Below the pieces are notes generated by a model, which made no database searches, was not told the origin of the DNA, and saw only the letters and a list, made by a program, of their open reading frames with translations. DNA of 64,000 nt, taken from Deltaproteobacteria bacterium. Its GTDB lineage: Bacteria > Myxococcota_A > Polyangia > Nannocystales > Nannocystaceae. The stretch spans positions 1,364,001 to 1,428,000 of the forward strand of contig JADJEE010000002.1 of the NCBI GenBank assembly GCA_016709225.1, read 5' to 3'. This document shows, one piece after another, positions 18,188 to 26,496 of this stretch. The translations under genes were made by a program, and so were the position numbers. Position 1 is the first letter of the stretch. Each line of letters starts with the position of its first letter.

Positions 18188-18880
18188 ATGCGCATCGCCT
18201 TCGTGCTCGCCTCGGTACTGGCACTGTCGGGTTCGGCGGCGGTCGGCGCCGGGCTCGCGAAGGCGACCACCGTCGATCTCGCGCGCCTGCGCGGCCCCAA
18301 GCCGGTCACCGTGGTGCTCCACCGCGACGGCGGCCGCGCGACCGCCGGCAAGGACGATCCTCGCAAGCTCAGCTCGGGCGTGGTCGCCCGCAGCGGCTAC
18401 GACTACGTCGACATCGACGCCTACGTCGGCACCGACGACGAGTGGAACGCACTGGTGTCGTGCGTGCAGTCGAAGTACGCCGGCTACGGCGTCGACATCG
18501 TCGAGCACGCGCCGGCGAAGGGCAACTTCGTGCTGGCGATGGTCGGCGGCTCGTCGATGACGCTCGGCTTCGACGAGACCGTGCACGGCATCGCGCCGTG
18601 GAACGGCAAGGTCATCGATCACGCGGTCGCGTTCGTGTTCCAGCCGCCCGAGGCGAGCGCTGCAACCATGTGCGAGACCACCGCGCACGAGATCGGCCAC
18701 GCGCTCGGCCTCGACCACTCGCGCGATTGCAGCGACATCATGAGCTACGAGGCCTGCGGCGAGAAGGAGTTCCGCCCTGAGGCCAGTCCCTGCGGCGAGT
18801 GGGAGGACCGTGCCTGTGGCACCGGTGTCGAGCGCCAGAACACCGACGCCGAGCTCGCGCACCGCGTCGGCCGTCGCTAA
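18188..18880 (+). CDS. secreted matrixin-like zinc metalloprotease
   Basis: 230 aa from the ATG at 18188. Signal peptide at residues 1-23 (IAFVLASVLALSGSAAVGAG). The metzincin zinc motif HEIGHALGLDH is followed by the Met-turn DCSDIMSYE, so this is a matrixin/astacin-like metzincin. Upstream residues about 60-150 (YDYVDIDAYVG, VDIVEHAP, GIAPWNGK) form the expected beta-sheet part. Two Cys flank the Met-turn and could form a disulphide. There is no obvious propeptide Cys-switch. Probably a secreted protease; the substrate is unknown. Confidence 0.82.
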   Translation: MRIAFVLASVLALSGSAAVGAGLAKATTVDLARLRGPKPVTVVLHRDGGRATAGKDDPRKLSSGVVARSGYDYVDIDAYVGTDDEWNALVSCVQSKYAGYGVDIVEHAPAKGNFVLAMVGGSSMTLGFDETVHGIAPWNGKVIDHAVAFVFQPPEASAATMCETTAHEIGHALGLDHSRDCSDIMSYEACGEKEFRPEASPCGEWEDRACGTGVERQNTDAELAHRVGRR

Positions 18881-18895
18881 AGGCAGGTTCTCCGA

Positions 18896-19504
18896 TCAGT
18901 AGAAAGCGAAGCGCAGGCCGACCAGCAGGGTCTGCCGCGGGAACTTCGAGCCGGGGATCGCCCGCGCGTCGTAGGTGAGGCCTGCGCTCATCGCCGCGGT
19001 CGCGTTGAGGAAGAACTCGTAGCCCACACCGATCGCACCACCGAGCCCGACCGCGAGCCCGCGCGCGGTCGGGTCATCGGGCCCGCGACGTGGCACGCCG
19101 GAGGCCCCCAGGGCCCCGCGCAGATACAACCCACGGAAGAGGAAGCCAGTGGCCTCGATGTCGCCACCGAAGGCCACGCCGCCGCGCCGCGTCAGGTACG
19201 GCGTGACGTGAAGATCGGCGCCGAGCAGGAAGCGCTTGCCGACGCCGCCGCCGAGCGCGAGGTCGATGCGCGTGGCGGGCAGGAAGTCGTCGTACCAGAA
19301 GAACGTGCCGCCGAAGCCGAAGCCGCCACCGTAGTAGAAGCCGCGGCGGTCGCGGGCGCCTTCGATCTCGAGCCCGCGACGCCCCTGCACCGCCGCCTCG
19401 GCCTGCGGGATCGCACCCGCGAAGCACAGCCCGCCCACGGCGGACGCGACGATCAACGACCACGACGACAGACGACGACGTGCCTCGAGCATGGCGACCA
19501 TCAT
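18896..19504 (-). CDS. outer-membrane beta-barrel-like surface protein
   Basis: About 202 aa from ATG 19504 (19501 and 19492 are also possible). Signal peptide ends near IPQAEAAVQG. The mature part alternates Gly/aromatic-rich strands (RRGFYYGGGFGFGGTFFW, DLALGGGVGKRFLLGADL, FLFRGLYLRGALGASG, LAVGLGGAIGVGYEFFL) and ends with a Phe-Tyr C-terminus (LLVGLRFAFY), as outer-membrane barrels recognised by BamA do. Eight strands are plausible. Function is unknown. Confidence 0.65.
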   Translation of the reverse strand: MMVAMLEARRRLSSWSLIVASAVGGLCFAGAIPQAEAAVQGRRGLEIEGARDRRGFYYGGGFGFGGTFFWYDDFLPATRIDLALGGGVGKRFLLGADLHVTPYLTRRGGVAFGGDIEATGFLFRGLYLRGALGASGVPRRGPDDPTARGLAVGLGGAIGVGYEFFLNATAAMSAGLTYDARAIPGSKFPRQTLLVGLRFAFY

Positions 19505-19515
19505 GGCACAGGCAG

Positions 19516-21054
19516 TCAGCGCAGCGTCGTGACGTCGACCACGGCGAAGCCCCCCGCGGGGACACTCACCTGGGTGGTTCGTGTCTCCCACCCTCCAGGA
19601 CCACGGACCGTCACCACCACGCGATGTTTACCGGCTGGCACCGTCGCCCGTGCAACGTGGACGCGCGCGGGCAGCGTCGTCCAGCTGCGGGTGTCGGGCT
19701 TGTCGAGCGCGACGAGGGTGCCCTCGATCGCCGCCGCCGCGAGGAAGCCGATGAGCGCTCCGCCCTGCTCGGACTGATTGCCGGCCGCACGTCCGGCCTC
19801 GGCCGCGGCCGCGCGCACGATCATGCGAGTGATCGCGGCACCGATGATCTTGGGCTTGATGTCCTCGTACTCGCCGACGATCTCGTCGGTGACGTCGGTG
19901 GCGAGCTCCATCTCCATCGATCGACCGTCGATCGTCGCCTGCGCGGTGTCGAACACGGTGTCGTGTGCGACCAGCTCGGGGTACGTCACGACCTTGAACA
20001 TGCCGTACTCGAGCACGGTGGTGTCGCCGGTGATGTACGCACCCGCGAGTCCGATCGCGAGGCCGATCGGGATGCGCTTGGGCACCTTGTAGGGCACGCG
20101 TCCGGTCTTCGCGACGATGAGCACCTCACCCTCGCTGGCCGGTGCCATGCTCCACGCCGTCGCCGTCGTCGGCAGGCTCGCGAGCTCTGCCTTGGGTCGC
20201 TGCACCGCAGGACCTTCGCTGGTCGGCGCGACCGCGGACGGCGCGGCCGAGGGCGCGGCCGCATCACTCGGCGCCGCAGGTGCGTCACCCGCCGCCGGTG
20301 GCACCGTGGCCGCCGGCGCGCCGCCATCGGGCTGCTGCGGCAGGTAGTCACGGATGCGTTCGCCGCGGTAGCTGCCGCGCTGCGACAGCCGCTCGATGGG
20401 GCCGCGCAGGCTCGAGAACTCGCGCTCCTGCAGCGCCTCGTCGTAGTACCGCAACGCCTCGTCGGCCTGGCCCAGCCGCTCGTAGACGAAGCCGGCGAGG
20501 TACGAACCGAAGGCGCCGTGCTGGTGCTCGGGGTCGTAGTCGCGCAGATAGTTGCGCATGACCGTGAAGCGCTTGGCCTCGATCTTCGCGCCGTCGAGGT
20601 CGCCGCGCGCGAGGTAGTTGCAGAGGTTCATCGCGTTGAGTGCGAGCTTCTCGGTCGGCGAGGTCTTGTACTTGGTCGCGCTGTCGCTGTAGATGTACTT
20701 CCCGAGCTTGCCGGCACCATCACGGGCGATGTCGAGGAGTTCGAGCTGCTTGTCGGCGACCTCGAAGTCGCGCGCGCTCAGGTCGTAGTCGCCGGCGGCC
20801 TGCAGCATCGTCGCGCGCTCGAGCACGACCAGCTCGAAGTCCTTCTTCCAGCGCGACGGCAGGTCTTCGGCCTTGCGCACCTTGAGGAAGCGGTTCAGCT
20901 GGCCGATGCCGCCGGACACGTCGCCGCGCTGCACCGCGTCGCGGGCGGCGTCGGTGCGGTCCGAATAGGTCGCGCAGCCACCGACGAGCAGCGCGAACGC
21001 AATCATGCGCGCGGCCACCGTCTGGGCGACGGACCGATGCCGTGGGGTCTGCAT
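19516..21054 (-). CDS. COG3014-family lipoprotein with TPR-like N-terminal half
   Basis: About 512 aa (ATG 21054; ATG 21006 is also possible). Lipobox LVGGC close to the N-terminus. Residues about 30-230 are helical and TPR-like (AVQRGDVSGGIGQLNRFLKV, GFVYERLGQADEALRYYDEA), as in the uncharacterised COG3014 lipoproteins. After an Ala/Pro linker comes a second domain (EVLIVAKTGRVPYKVPKRIP, AAITRMIVRAAAAEAGRAAG, ending in a beta-rich module with ETRTTQVSVPAGGFAVVDV). It follows lpoB after 20 bp on the same strand. The pairing suggests a cell-envelope role, perhaps peptidoglycan synthesis; this is inference. Confidence 0.72.
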   Translation of the reverse strand: MQTPRHRSVAQTVAARMIAFALLVGGCATYSDRTDAARDAVQRGDVSGGIGQLNRFLKVRKAEDLPSRWKKDFELVVLERATMLQAAGDYDLSARDFEVADKQLELLDIARDGAGKLGKYIYSDSATKYKTSPTEKLALNAMNLCNYLARGDLDGAKIEAKRFTVMRNYLRDYDPEHQHGAFGSYLAGFVYERLGQADEALRYYDEALQEREFSSLRGPIERLSQRGSYRGERIRDYLPQQPDGGAPAATVPPAAGDAPAAPSDAAAPSAAPSAVAPTSEGPAVQRPKAELASLPTTATAWSMAPASEGEVLIVAKTGRVPYKVPKRIPIGLAIGLAGAYITGDTTVLEYGMFKVVTYPELVAHDTVFDTAQATIDGRSMEMELATDVTDEIVGEYEDIKPKIIGAAITRMIVRAAAAEAGRAAGNQSEQGGALIGFLAAAAIEGTLVALDKPDTRSWTTLPARVHVARATVPAGKHRVVVTVRGPGGWETRTTQVSVPAGGFAVVDVTTLR

Positions 21055-21074
21055 GTTCGCGAAGGCTCCCGAGA

Positions 21075-21692
21075 TCAGCGAATGATCGCCTTGCTGCGCT
21101 CCGACTTGGTCTGGAACTTCACGACGCTGGTCTCGACCTCGATCACCTGCATGAACAGCGTGTACTGCACGCGCCGCTCCTTGTTCATGCGCTCGTCGAC
21201 GGCCTGCAGCTTGCCAGTCACGAAGTACTGCGCGCCGATCTGGCGCCCGATCTGCGCGGCCAGGGCCGGGTTGAAGTCTGCGGTCTGCTGGAGGTTGGCC
21301 TCGGCGATCATCTCGGCCTGCCGCTCGCGGCTGACGACCGCGACCACACCGCTGTTGATCAGCTCGGTCTCCATGTCGCTCAGCAGCGTCAGCATCTGGT
21401 CGTCGAGGTGCTCGCTGGTGTCGTTCTTGATGGGCCAGATTGCGACCACCGGCTGCTGCGAGGTCCGCCACTGCCCCCACAGCGGCGACGCCATCAACGA
21501 CGCGATGTTCTTCTTCATCAGGTCGTCGAGGTCCTTGCGATCGAGTCCGGTGCTCATCGCCCCTTCGTCGAGGTCGGGGTTCTCGGTGCCCTCACCGCCT
21601 CGGATCGCCTTGGTCTTGCAGCCGCCGACCAGCGTCGGCAGCAGCAGCGACGACAACAGGAGTGCGAGATGGGAACGACGAGCACGGTGCAT
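21075..21692 (-). CDS. lpoB: LpoB-like penicillin-binding-protein activator lipoprotein
   Basis: 205 aa from ATG 21692 (an ATG at 21761 would overlap the upstream gene's stop but give an overlong n-region). Lipobox LVGGC, Cys about 25. The mature domain matches the LpoB/CsgG-like fold: PVVAIWPIKNDTSEHLD, DMETELINSGVVAVVSRERQ, ALAAQIGRQIGAQYFVTGKL, YTLFMQVIEVETSVVKFQ. In E. coli LpoB reaches through the peptidoglycan to stimulate PBP1b. Here it sits between DUF493 and COG3014 genes in one operon; the PBP partner is not in the window. Confidence 0.85.
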   Translation of the reverse strand: MHRARRSHLALLLSSLLLPTLVGGCKTKAIRGGEGTENPDLDEGAMSTGLDRKDLDDLMKKNIASLMASPLWGQWRTSQQPVVAIWPIKNDTSEHLDDQMLTLLSDMETELINSGVVAVVSRERQAEMIAEANLQQTADFNPALAAQIGRQIGAQYFVTGKLQAVDERMNKERRVQYTLFMQVIEVETSVVKFQTKSERSKAIIR

Positions 21693-21757
21693 GCGAAGGA
21701 CTCCGACGGTTGCGCGAGAGGATGCCGACAACGGCCTCGGGGCGGCAGTGATCTCAC

Positions 21758-22054
21758 TCACAGCAGCATGATGAGATTGGGAACGCTGGAAATCCCGGCG
21801 TAGACGCCGATCACCTCCTCGACGCTATGGACGTGCAGCGTGAGGGTGATGCAGATGCGGGTGGCGCTGCGGGTCGCTCGCTCGGCCGATCGCAGCCGCG
21901 AGGCGCCGACCACGGCGCCGGCCTGGGCGTGCACGGCTTCGCGGAATTCTTCGGTTCCGGGGCCGAACGCCTTGACGATATACTCGCCCGGAAACGCGTG
22001 GGTCGCGAGCAATAGCTCGCGCGATGGTGCAGCCTCCGACCCGCGTTCGTTCAT
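21758..22054 (-). CDS. DUF493 (YbeD-like) family protein
   Basis: 98 aa, the usual DUF493 length. The family outline is visible: FPGEYIVKAFGPGTEEFRE near the start, a central helix (AVHAQAGAVVGASRLRS) and the closing TLHVHSVEEVIGVYAGISS then P-N-L-I-M-L-L, corresponding to the YbeD ending. YbeD has an ACT-like/ferredoxin fold; its function is unclear. First gene of the operon with lpoB. Its start is only 12 bp from the divergent efflux adaptor start, so its promoter must lie inside that gene, or one of the two starts is wrong. Confidence 0.78.
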   Translation of the reverse strand: MNERGSEAAPSRELLLATHAFPGEYIVKAFGPGTEEFREAVHAQAGAVVGASRLRSAERATRSATRICITLTLHVHSVEEVIGVYAGISSVPNLIMLL

Positions 22055-22066
22055 CGCGCCACCATC

Positions 22067-23221
22067 ATGGCAAGAAGCACCGTCGTCGTGAAGGCCCGCC
22101 CACGAGTTGTCCGCGTCCGACCGGGCGCGGGCGAGGTTTGCCGTCGGCTCGCAGGTGGCCGCCGTGTCGTGGCGCTGGTCGCGACACTGCTCGGCGTGGG
22201 TGCGTGCAGCGGACCCGGCTCCAAGTCGTGGGCCGCCGAAGGCAAGCGCGACGCCGACGGCGCGCTCAAGGTGCTGACCACCACGATCGAGCAGCGCACG
22301 CTGGTCCGCTACTACACCACCTCGGGGACGCTGCGCGCGCGTCGTTCGGCCGACCTGGTCGCGACCCAGCCCGGGCTCGTGCAGGCGCTGCTGGTCGAAG
22401 AGGGTGCGAAGGTGAAGGAGGGCGACGTGCTCGCGCGGCTCGATGGTCGCAGCTCGTCGCTGCAGGCGGCGCAGGCCGGCCTCCAGCTGCAGAACCTCGA
22501 GCGCGAGCTCGAGCGGCTCGAGGCGGTGCAGGGCGGCGCGGTCTCGAAGGAGGAGATCGACAAGCAGCGCTACCTGGTCGAGGAGGCCCGCGCCGCGCTC
22601 AAGCTCTCCAAGCACCAGGTGGGTCTGACGGTCGTGCGGGCGCCGTTCGACGGCACCATCGTGACGCGGCATGTCGACGTGGGCGCACTGGCGGGATCGA
22701 CCACGCCGCTGTTCTCGATTGCCGACCTGCACGAGCTCGAGCTCGAGCTGCACCTGCCCGAGCGCGACGCCGCCACCGTGAAGGCCGACGCGGACGTCGA
22801 GATCGAGCTGGTGGACGGCAGCACCTTCACGGCCAAGATGGTCCGCCGCGCCCCCATCGTCGACGCCGCGACCGGCACCGTGAAGTTCATCGCGCGGGCC
22901 GCCGAGTTCCCGCCGGCAGCGGCGCCCGGCGCCTTCGCGCGCGCGAAGGTGCTGGTCGAGGCGCACGAGAGCGTGCCCAGCCTGCCGCGCAGCGCGATGT
23001 TCGAGATCGAGGGCAAGCCCCACGTCTACGTGCTCGAGGACGGCAAGGCGCGACGACGTCCGATCGAGCTGCGGATGATCGGCACCGACGCGATCGAGAT
23101 CGGTGGCGGGGTCTCGCCGGGCGATCTGGTCGTCGCCGATGGCAACGCCGGCATCACCGAGGGCATGCCGCTGCAGGCGGCGGCCGCCGAAGCGACCAAG
23201 CCCTCGCCCGAGCAGGGCTAG
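22067..23221 (+). CDS. RND efflux periplasmic adaptor (HlyD/MFP) lipoprotein
   Basis: 384 aa. A long basic n-region precedes a hydrophobic stretch and the lipobox VGAC (Cys about 47). Then the usual MFP order: barrel strand, lipoyl half (VATQPGLVQALLVEEGAKVK...GDVLARLDG), helical hairpin (LQNLERELERLEAVQGGAVS), second lipoyl half (VVRAPFDGTIVTRHVDVGAL) and beta-barrel and membrane-proximal domains (VEIELVDGSTFTAKMVR, GEVSPGDLV-like end). Links an inner-membrane RND pump to an outer-membrane channel. The pump follows 18 bp downstream. Confidence 0.9.
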   Translation: MARSTVVVKARPRVVRVRPGAGEVCRRLAGGRRVVALVATLLGVGACSGPGSKSWAAEGKRDADGALKVLTTTIEQRTLVRYYTTSGTLRARRSADLVATQPGLVQALLVEEGAKVKEGDVLARLDGRSSSLQAAQAGLQLQNLERELERLEAVQGGAVSKEEIDKQRYLVEEARAALKLSKHQVGLTVVRAPFDGTIVTRHVDVGALAGSTTPLFSIADLHELELELHLPERDAATVKADADVEIELVDGSTFTAKMVRRAPIVDAATGTVKFIARAAEFPPAAAPGAFARAKVLVEAHESVPSLPRSAMFEIEGKPHVYVLEDGKARRRPIELRMIGTDAIEIGGGVSPGDLVVADGNAGITEGMPLQAAAAEATKPSPEQG

Positions 23222-23239
23222 CAGGCCCAGGCGATCGCG

Positions 23240-26200
23240 ATGCGAGGTTGGATCGGCCAGGCGGTGCTGCGCCCCGTCACCACCATGATGGTGACGATCA
23301 CGGTGCTGCTGTTCGGCCTGGTCGCCGCGCTGCGCCTGCCGGTCGAGCTGCTGCCGGAGCTGTCCTATCCGACCATCACCGTGCGCACGAGCGACAGCGA
23401 CGCGGCGCCGCTCGAGGTCGAGGAGCTCATCACCCGGCCCATCGAAGAGCGGGTCGGCGCGGTACCGGGGGTGGTCAAGGTCGAGTCGGTCTCGCGCGAG
23501 GGCCAGTCCGACGTCGTGCTCGACTTCGCCTGGGGCACGCCGATGGATCAGGCGATCGCCGACGTGCGCGAGAAGCTCGACCGCGTCACGCTGCCGACCA
23601 CCGCCGATCGCCCGCTGCTGCTGCGCTACGACCCGTCGCAGGAGCCGATCATGCGGCTCGCGCTGCGGCCCAACGAGGACGCCGAGCTCACGCTGCGCGA
23701 CCTCGCGGCGCTGCGGAAGCTCGCGGAGGACGTGGTCAAGCGCGAGCTGGAGAAGATCGCTGGCGTCGCCGCCGTGCAGATCCACGGCGGTGAGCTCGAA
23801 GAGGTCGCCATCGAGCTCGATCCTGCGCGGCTGGCCGCACTGGGCGTGGGCGCCGACGACGTGGTCACGGCGCTACAGCGCGACAACGTGAATCGTCCCG
23901 GTGGCGCGGTCGACGAGCGCGACGATCGCTACCTGGTGCGGACGCTGCACGAGGCCGAGACCCCCGAGCAGCTGGGCGCCATCATCGTGCGCTCGAGCGC
24001 CGGTCGCGAGCTACGGATCCGCGACCTCGCGAAGGTCCAGCGGCGGCCGCTCGAACGCGAAGAGCTGTCGCTGGTCGGTGGGCGCGAGAGCGTCGAGCTG
24101 GCGGTCTATCGCGAGGGCGACGCGAACCTCGTCGCGGTCGCACGCGCGATCGAGGAGGCCCGCGCGCGCCTGCGACTCCCGCAGGGCTACGAGGTCGTGG
24201 TCCTGGCGGACAACTCGCAGTTCATCGAGTCGTCGGTCGACGAGGTGGTCGACAACACCACGATCGGCGCGATGCTGGCGGTGCTGGTGCTGCTGTTCTT
24301 CCTCCGCGAGCTGCGCTCGACGGTGGTGATCGCGGTGGCGATCCCGATCTCGTTGCTGGCGACCTTCGTGCCGCTGCAGGCGCTCGGGGTCTCGCTCAAC
24401 ATCATGAGCCTCGGGGGGCTCGCGCTCGGCGTGGGCATGCTGGTCGACAACAGCATCGTGGTGCTCGAGGCGATCGCACGGATCCGCGAGGAGCGCGAGG
24501 CTGCAGGCACCGCGCGTGGAGCGGTCGCGCGACGTGAGATCGCCATCGCCGGCACCGCCGAGGTCGGCACCTCGGTGGTGGCCTCGACGCTCACGACGAT
24601 CGCGGTGTTCCTGCCGATGGCCTTCGTGGAGGGGGTCGCGGGTCAGCTGGTACGCGACCTCAGCCTCGCGATCAGCTTCTCGATCCTGTCGTCGATGCTG
24701 GTGAGCCTGACGTTGGTGCCGGTGCTGCTGTCGTTCGGTGACGACGACGATGACATCGTCGAGGGCGGACGCCGCACGTTGCTGGGGCTCCTGGTGATCC
24801 CGCTGGCGCTGTTCTACCGCCTGGTCGCGCTGGCCGTGCGCGGCGCGGGTGCGTTGCTGGGGTTGCTGGCGCGCCCGCTGACGACCGTGTGGGACGGGCT
24901 CGAGCGCAGCTATCCGTGGCTGCTGCGCCGCGCGATGCGTCGGCCGGGGGTCGTCGTGCTGGCCGCGCTGGCGATCTGCGTCGTGACGGTGCCGCTGGCC
25001 GATCGACACGGGCGCACGCTGGTGCCCGAGCTCTCGCAGCGCGAGTTCTTCGTGCAGCTGGAGCTGCCGCAGGGCACCACGCTCGCGCGCACCGAGGCGA
25101 CGGTGCGACGGCTGGGCGCGGTGCTCGACGACGACGCCGCGGTCGAGCTGCACTTCGCCCGCGTCGGCAGCCTCACCCAGGCCGGCAACGCCGGCGGCAC
25201 CGTGACCGGGACGCACCTCGGCCAGATCGACGTACGGCTGACCGCGCTCGCCGACGGCGAGCAGGCCGCCGCGATCGAGACGCGATTGCTGGCGCGCCTG
25301 CGGGGCGCGCTCGATCACGGCCAAGCGACGCTGCGGCTGGGTCATCCCACACTGGTCGCGTTCGGGCCTCCGATCGAGGTGCAGGTCTTCTCGGAGGATC
25401 CTCCGCGCGGCATCGCCGTGACCAAGGCGCTGTTGCCCGAGCTGCAGGCGATCGATGGCCTCCCCGAGGTCGTCGCCGACGACCTCGAGGGTCGCCCCGA
25501 GGTGCGGGTGCAGTTCGATCGCGAGCGCCTGGGTCGCATCGGCCTCACGGTCGACGACGCTGCCACCGCGGTGCAGCGCGCCATCGCTGGCGAGGTGGCG
25601 ACCCAGCTGCACACCGCCGACCGCCAGCTCGACGTGCGCGTTCGGCTGCCGCTCGCCGACCGCTCGAGCGTCGAGGACGTCGCCGCGATCCAGGTCGCGG
25701 TGATCGGCGGGGTACCGGTGCGACTCGACGCGGTCGCCGACGTGAGCCCCGACCGCGGGCCCTCCGAGATCCGCCGCATCGACGGCCGCCGTGGGCTGCG
25801 GATCCGCGCCCGGGTCGAGGGCCTGAACCTGGGCGGCGTCGCGCGCGACGTCGAGAACGTGCTCGCCGCACACGCCGACGACGATCCCACCGTCTCGGCG
25901 GCGATCGCCGGCCAAGCCGGCGAGATGGAGGCCTCGCTGCAGAGCATCGGCTTCACCGCCGCGCTGTCGCTGTTCCTGGTCTACGTGGTGATGGCCGCGA
26001 CCTTCGAGAGCCTGCTGCACCCGTTCCTGATCCTGTTCACGGTGCCGCTGGCCATCACGGGCGTCGCGGTCGGGTGCGACCTCGCGGGCCTGCCACTGTC
26101 GGCGATGGTCGGCATCGGGGTGATCGTGCTGGGCGGAATCGTCGTCAACAACGCCATCGTGCTGGTCGCGGCCATCAACGATCGACGCGGCGACGGCATG

Positions 26201-26473
26201 CCGCTGTTCGAGGCGGTCATCGACGCCGGCCGCGTGCGGCTGCGCCCGATCCTGATGACCACGCTCACCAGCGTGCTCGGGTTGGTCCCGATGGCGCTCG
26301 GCCTCGGCGATGGCGCCTCGCTGCGGCAGCCGCTGGCGGTGTCGATCATGGGCGGCCTGTCGTCGTCGACGCTGCTGACGCTGGTGGTGATCCCGGCGGT
26401 CTACCTGTTGCTGCCGGGCAAGGTCCGCGCGGCGTGGTCGACGACCCGCTCGAGCGACGCCGAGGCCGACTAG
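23240..26473 (+). CDS. RND efflux pump permease (HAE1/AcrB-like)
   Basis: 1077 aa, normal size for AcrB-type pumps. TM1 at about 14-34 (TTMMVTITVLLFGLVAALRL), the first periplasmic porter domain to about 335, TM2-TM6 with the GLALGVGMLVDNSIVVLEA segment carrying the TM4 Asp, a second periplasmic domain, and C-terminal TMs (LSLFLVYVVMAATFESLLHP, VLGGIVVNNAIVLVAAIND). TM4 shows a single Asp (VDN) rather than the Asp pair of AcrB, as in several heavy-metal and lipid-type RND pumps. No TolC-type gene lies beside it, so an unlinked channel is presumably shared. Substrate is unknown. Confidence 0.93.
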   Translation: MRGWIGQAVLRPVTTMMVTITVLLFGLVAALRLPVELLPELSYPTITVRTSDSDAAPLEVEELITRPIEERVGAVPGVVKVESVSREGQSDVVLDFAWGTPMDQAIADVREKLDRVTLPTTADRPLLLRYDPSQEPIMRLALRPNEDAELTLRDLAALRKLAEDVVKRELEKIAGVAAVQIHGGELEEVAIELDPARLAALGVGADDVVTALQRDNVNRPGGAVDERDDRYLVRTLHEAETPEQLGAIIVRSSAGRELRIRDLAKVQRRPLEREELSLVGGRESVELAVYREGDANLVAVARAIEEARARLRLPQGYEVVVLADNSQFIESSVDEVVDNTTIGAMLAVLVLLFFLRELRSTVVIAVAIPISLLATFVPLQALGVSLNIMSLGGLALGVGMLVDNSIVVLEAIARIREEREAAGTARGAVARREIAIAGTAEVGTSVVASTLTTIAVFLPMAFVEGVAGQLVRDLSLAISFSILSSMLVSLTLVPVLLSFGDDDDDIVEGGRRTLLGLLVIPLALFYRLVALAVRGAGALLGLLARPLTTVWDGLERSYPWLLRRAMRRPGVVVLAALAICVVTVPLADRHGRTLVPELSQREFFVQLELPQGTTLARTEATVRRLGAVLDDDAAVELHFARVGSLTQAGNAGGTVTGTHLGQIDVRLTALADGEQAAAIETRLLARLRGALDHGQATLRLGHPTLVAFGPPIEVQVFSEDPPRGIAVTKALLPELQAIDGLPEVVADDLEGRPEVRVQFDRERLGRIGLTVDDAATAVQRAIAGEVATQLHTADRQLDVRVRLPLADRSSVEDVAAIQVAVIGGVPVRLDAVADVSPDRGPSEIRRIDGRRGLRIRARVEGLNLGGVARDVENVLAAHADDDPTVSAAIAGQAGEMEASLQSIGFTAALSLFLVYVVMAATFESLLHPFLILFTVPLAITGVAVGCDLAGLPLSAMVGIGVIVLGGIVVNNAIVLVAAINDRRGDGMPLFEAVIDAGRVRLRPILMTTLTSVLGLVPMALGLGDGASLRQPLAVSIMGGLSSSTLLTLVVIPAVYLLLPGKVRAAWSTTRSSDAEAD

Positions 26474-26496
26474 TACCTCGACACAGCGATTCGACA

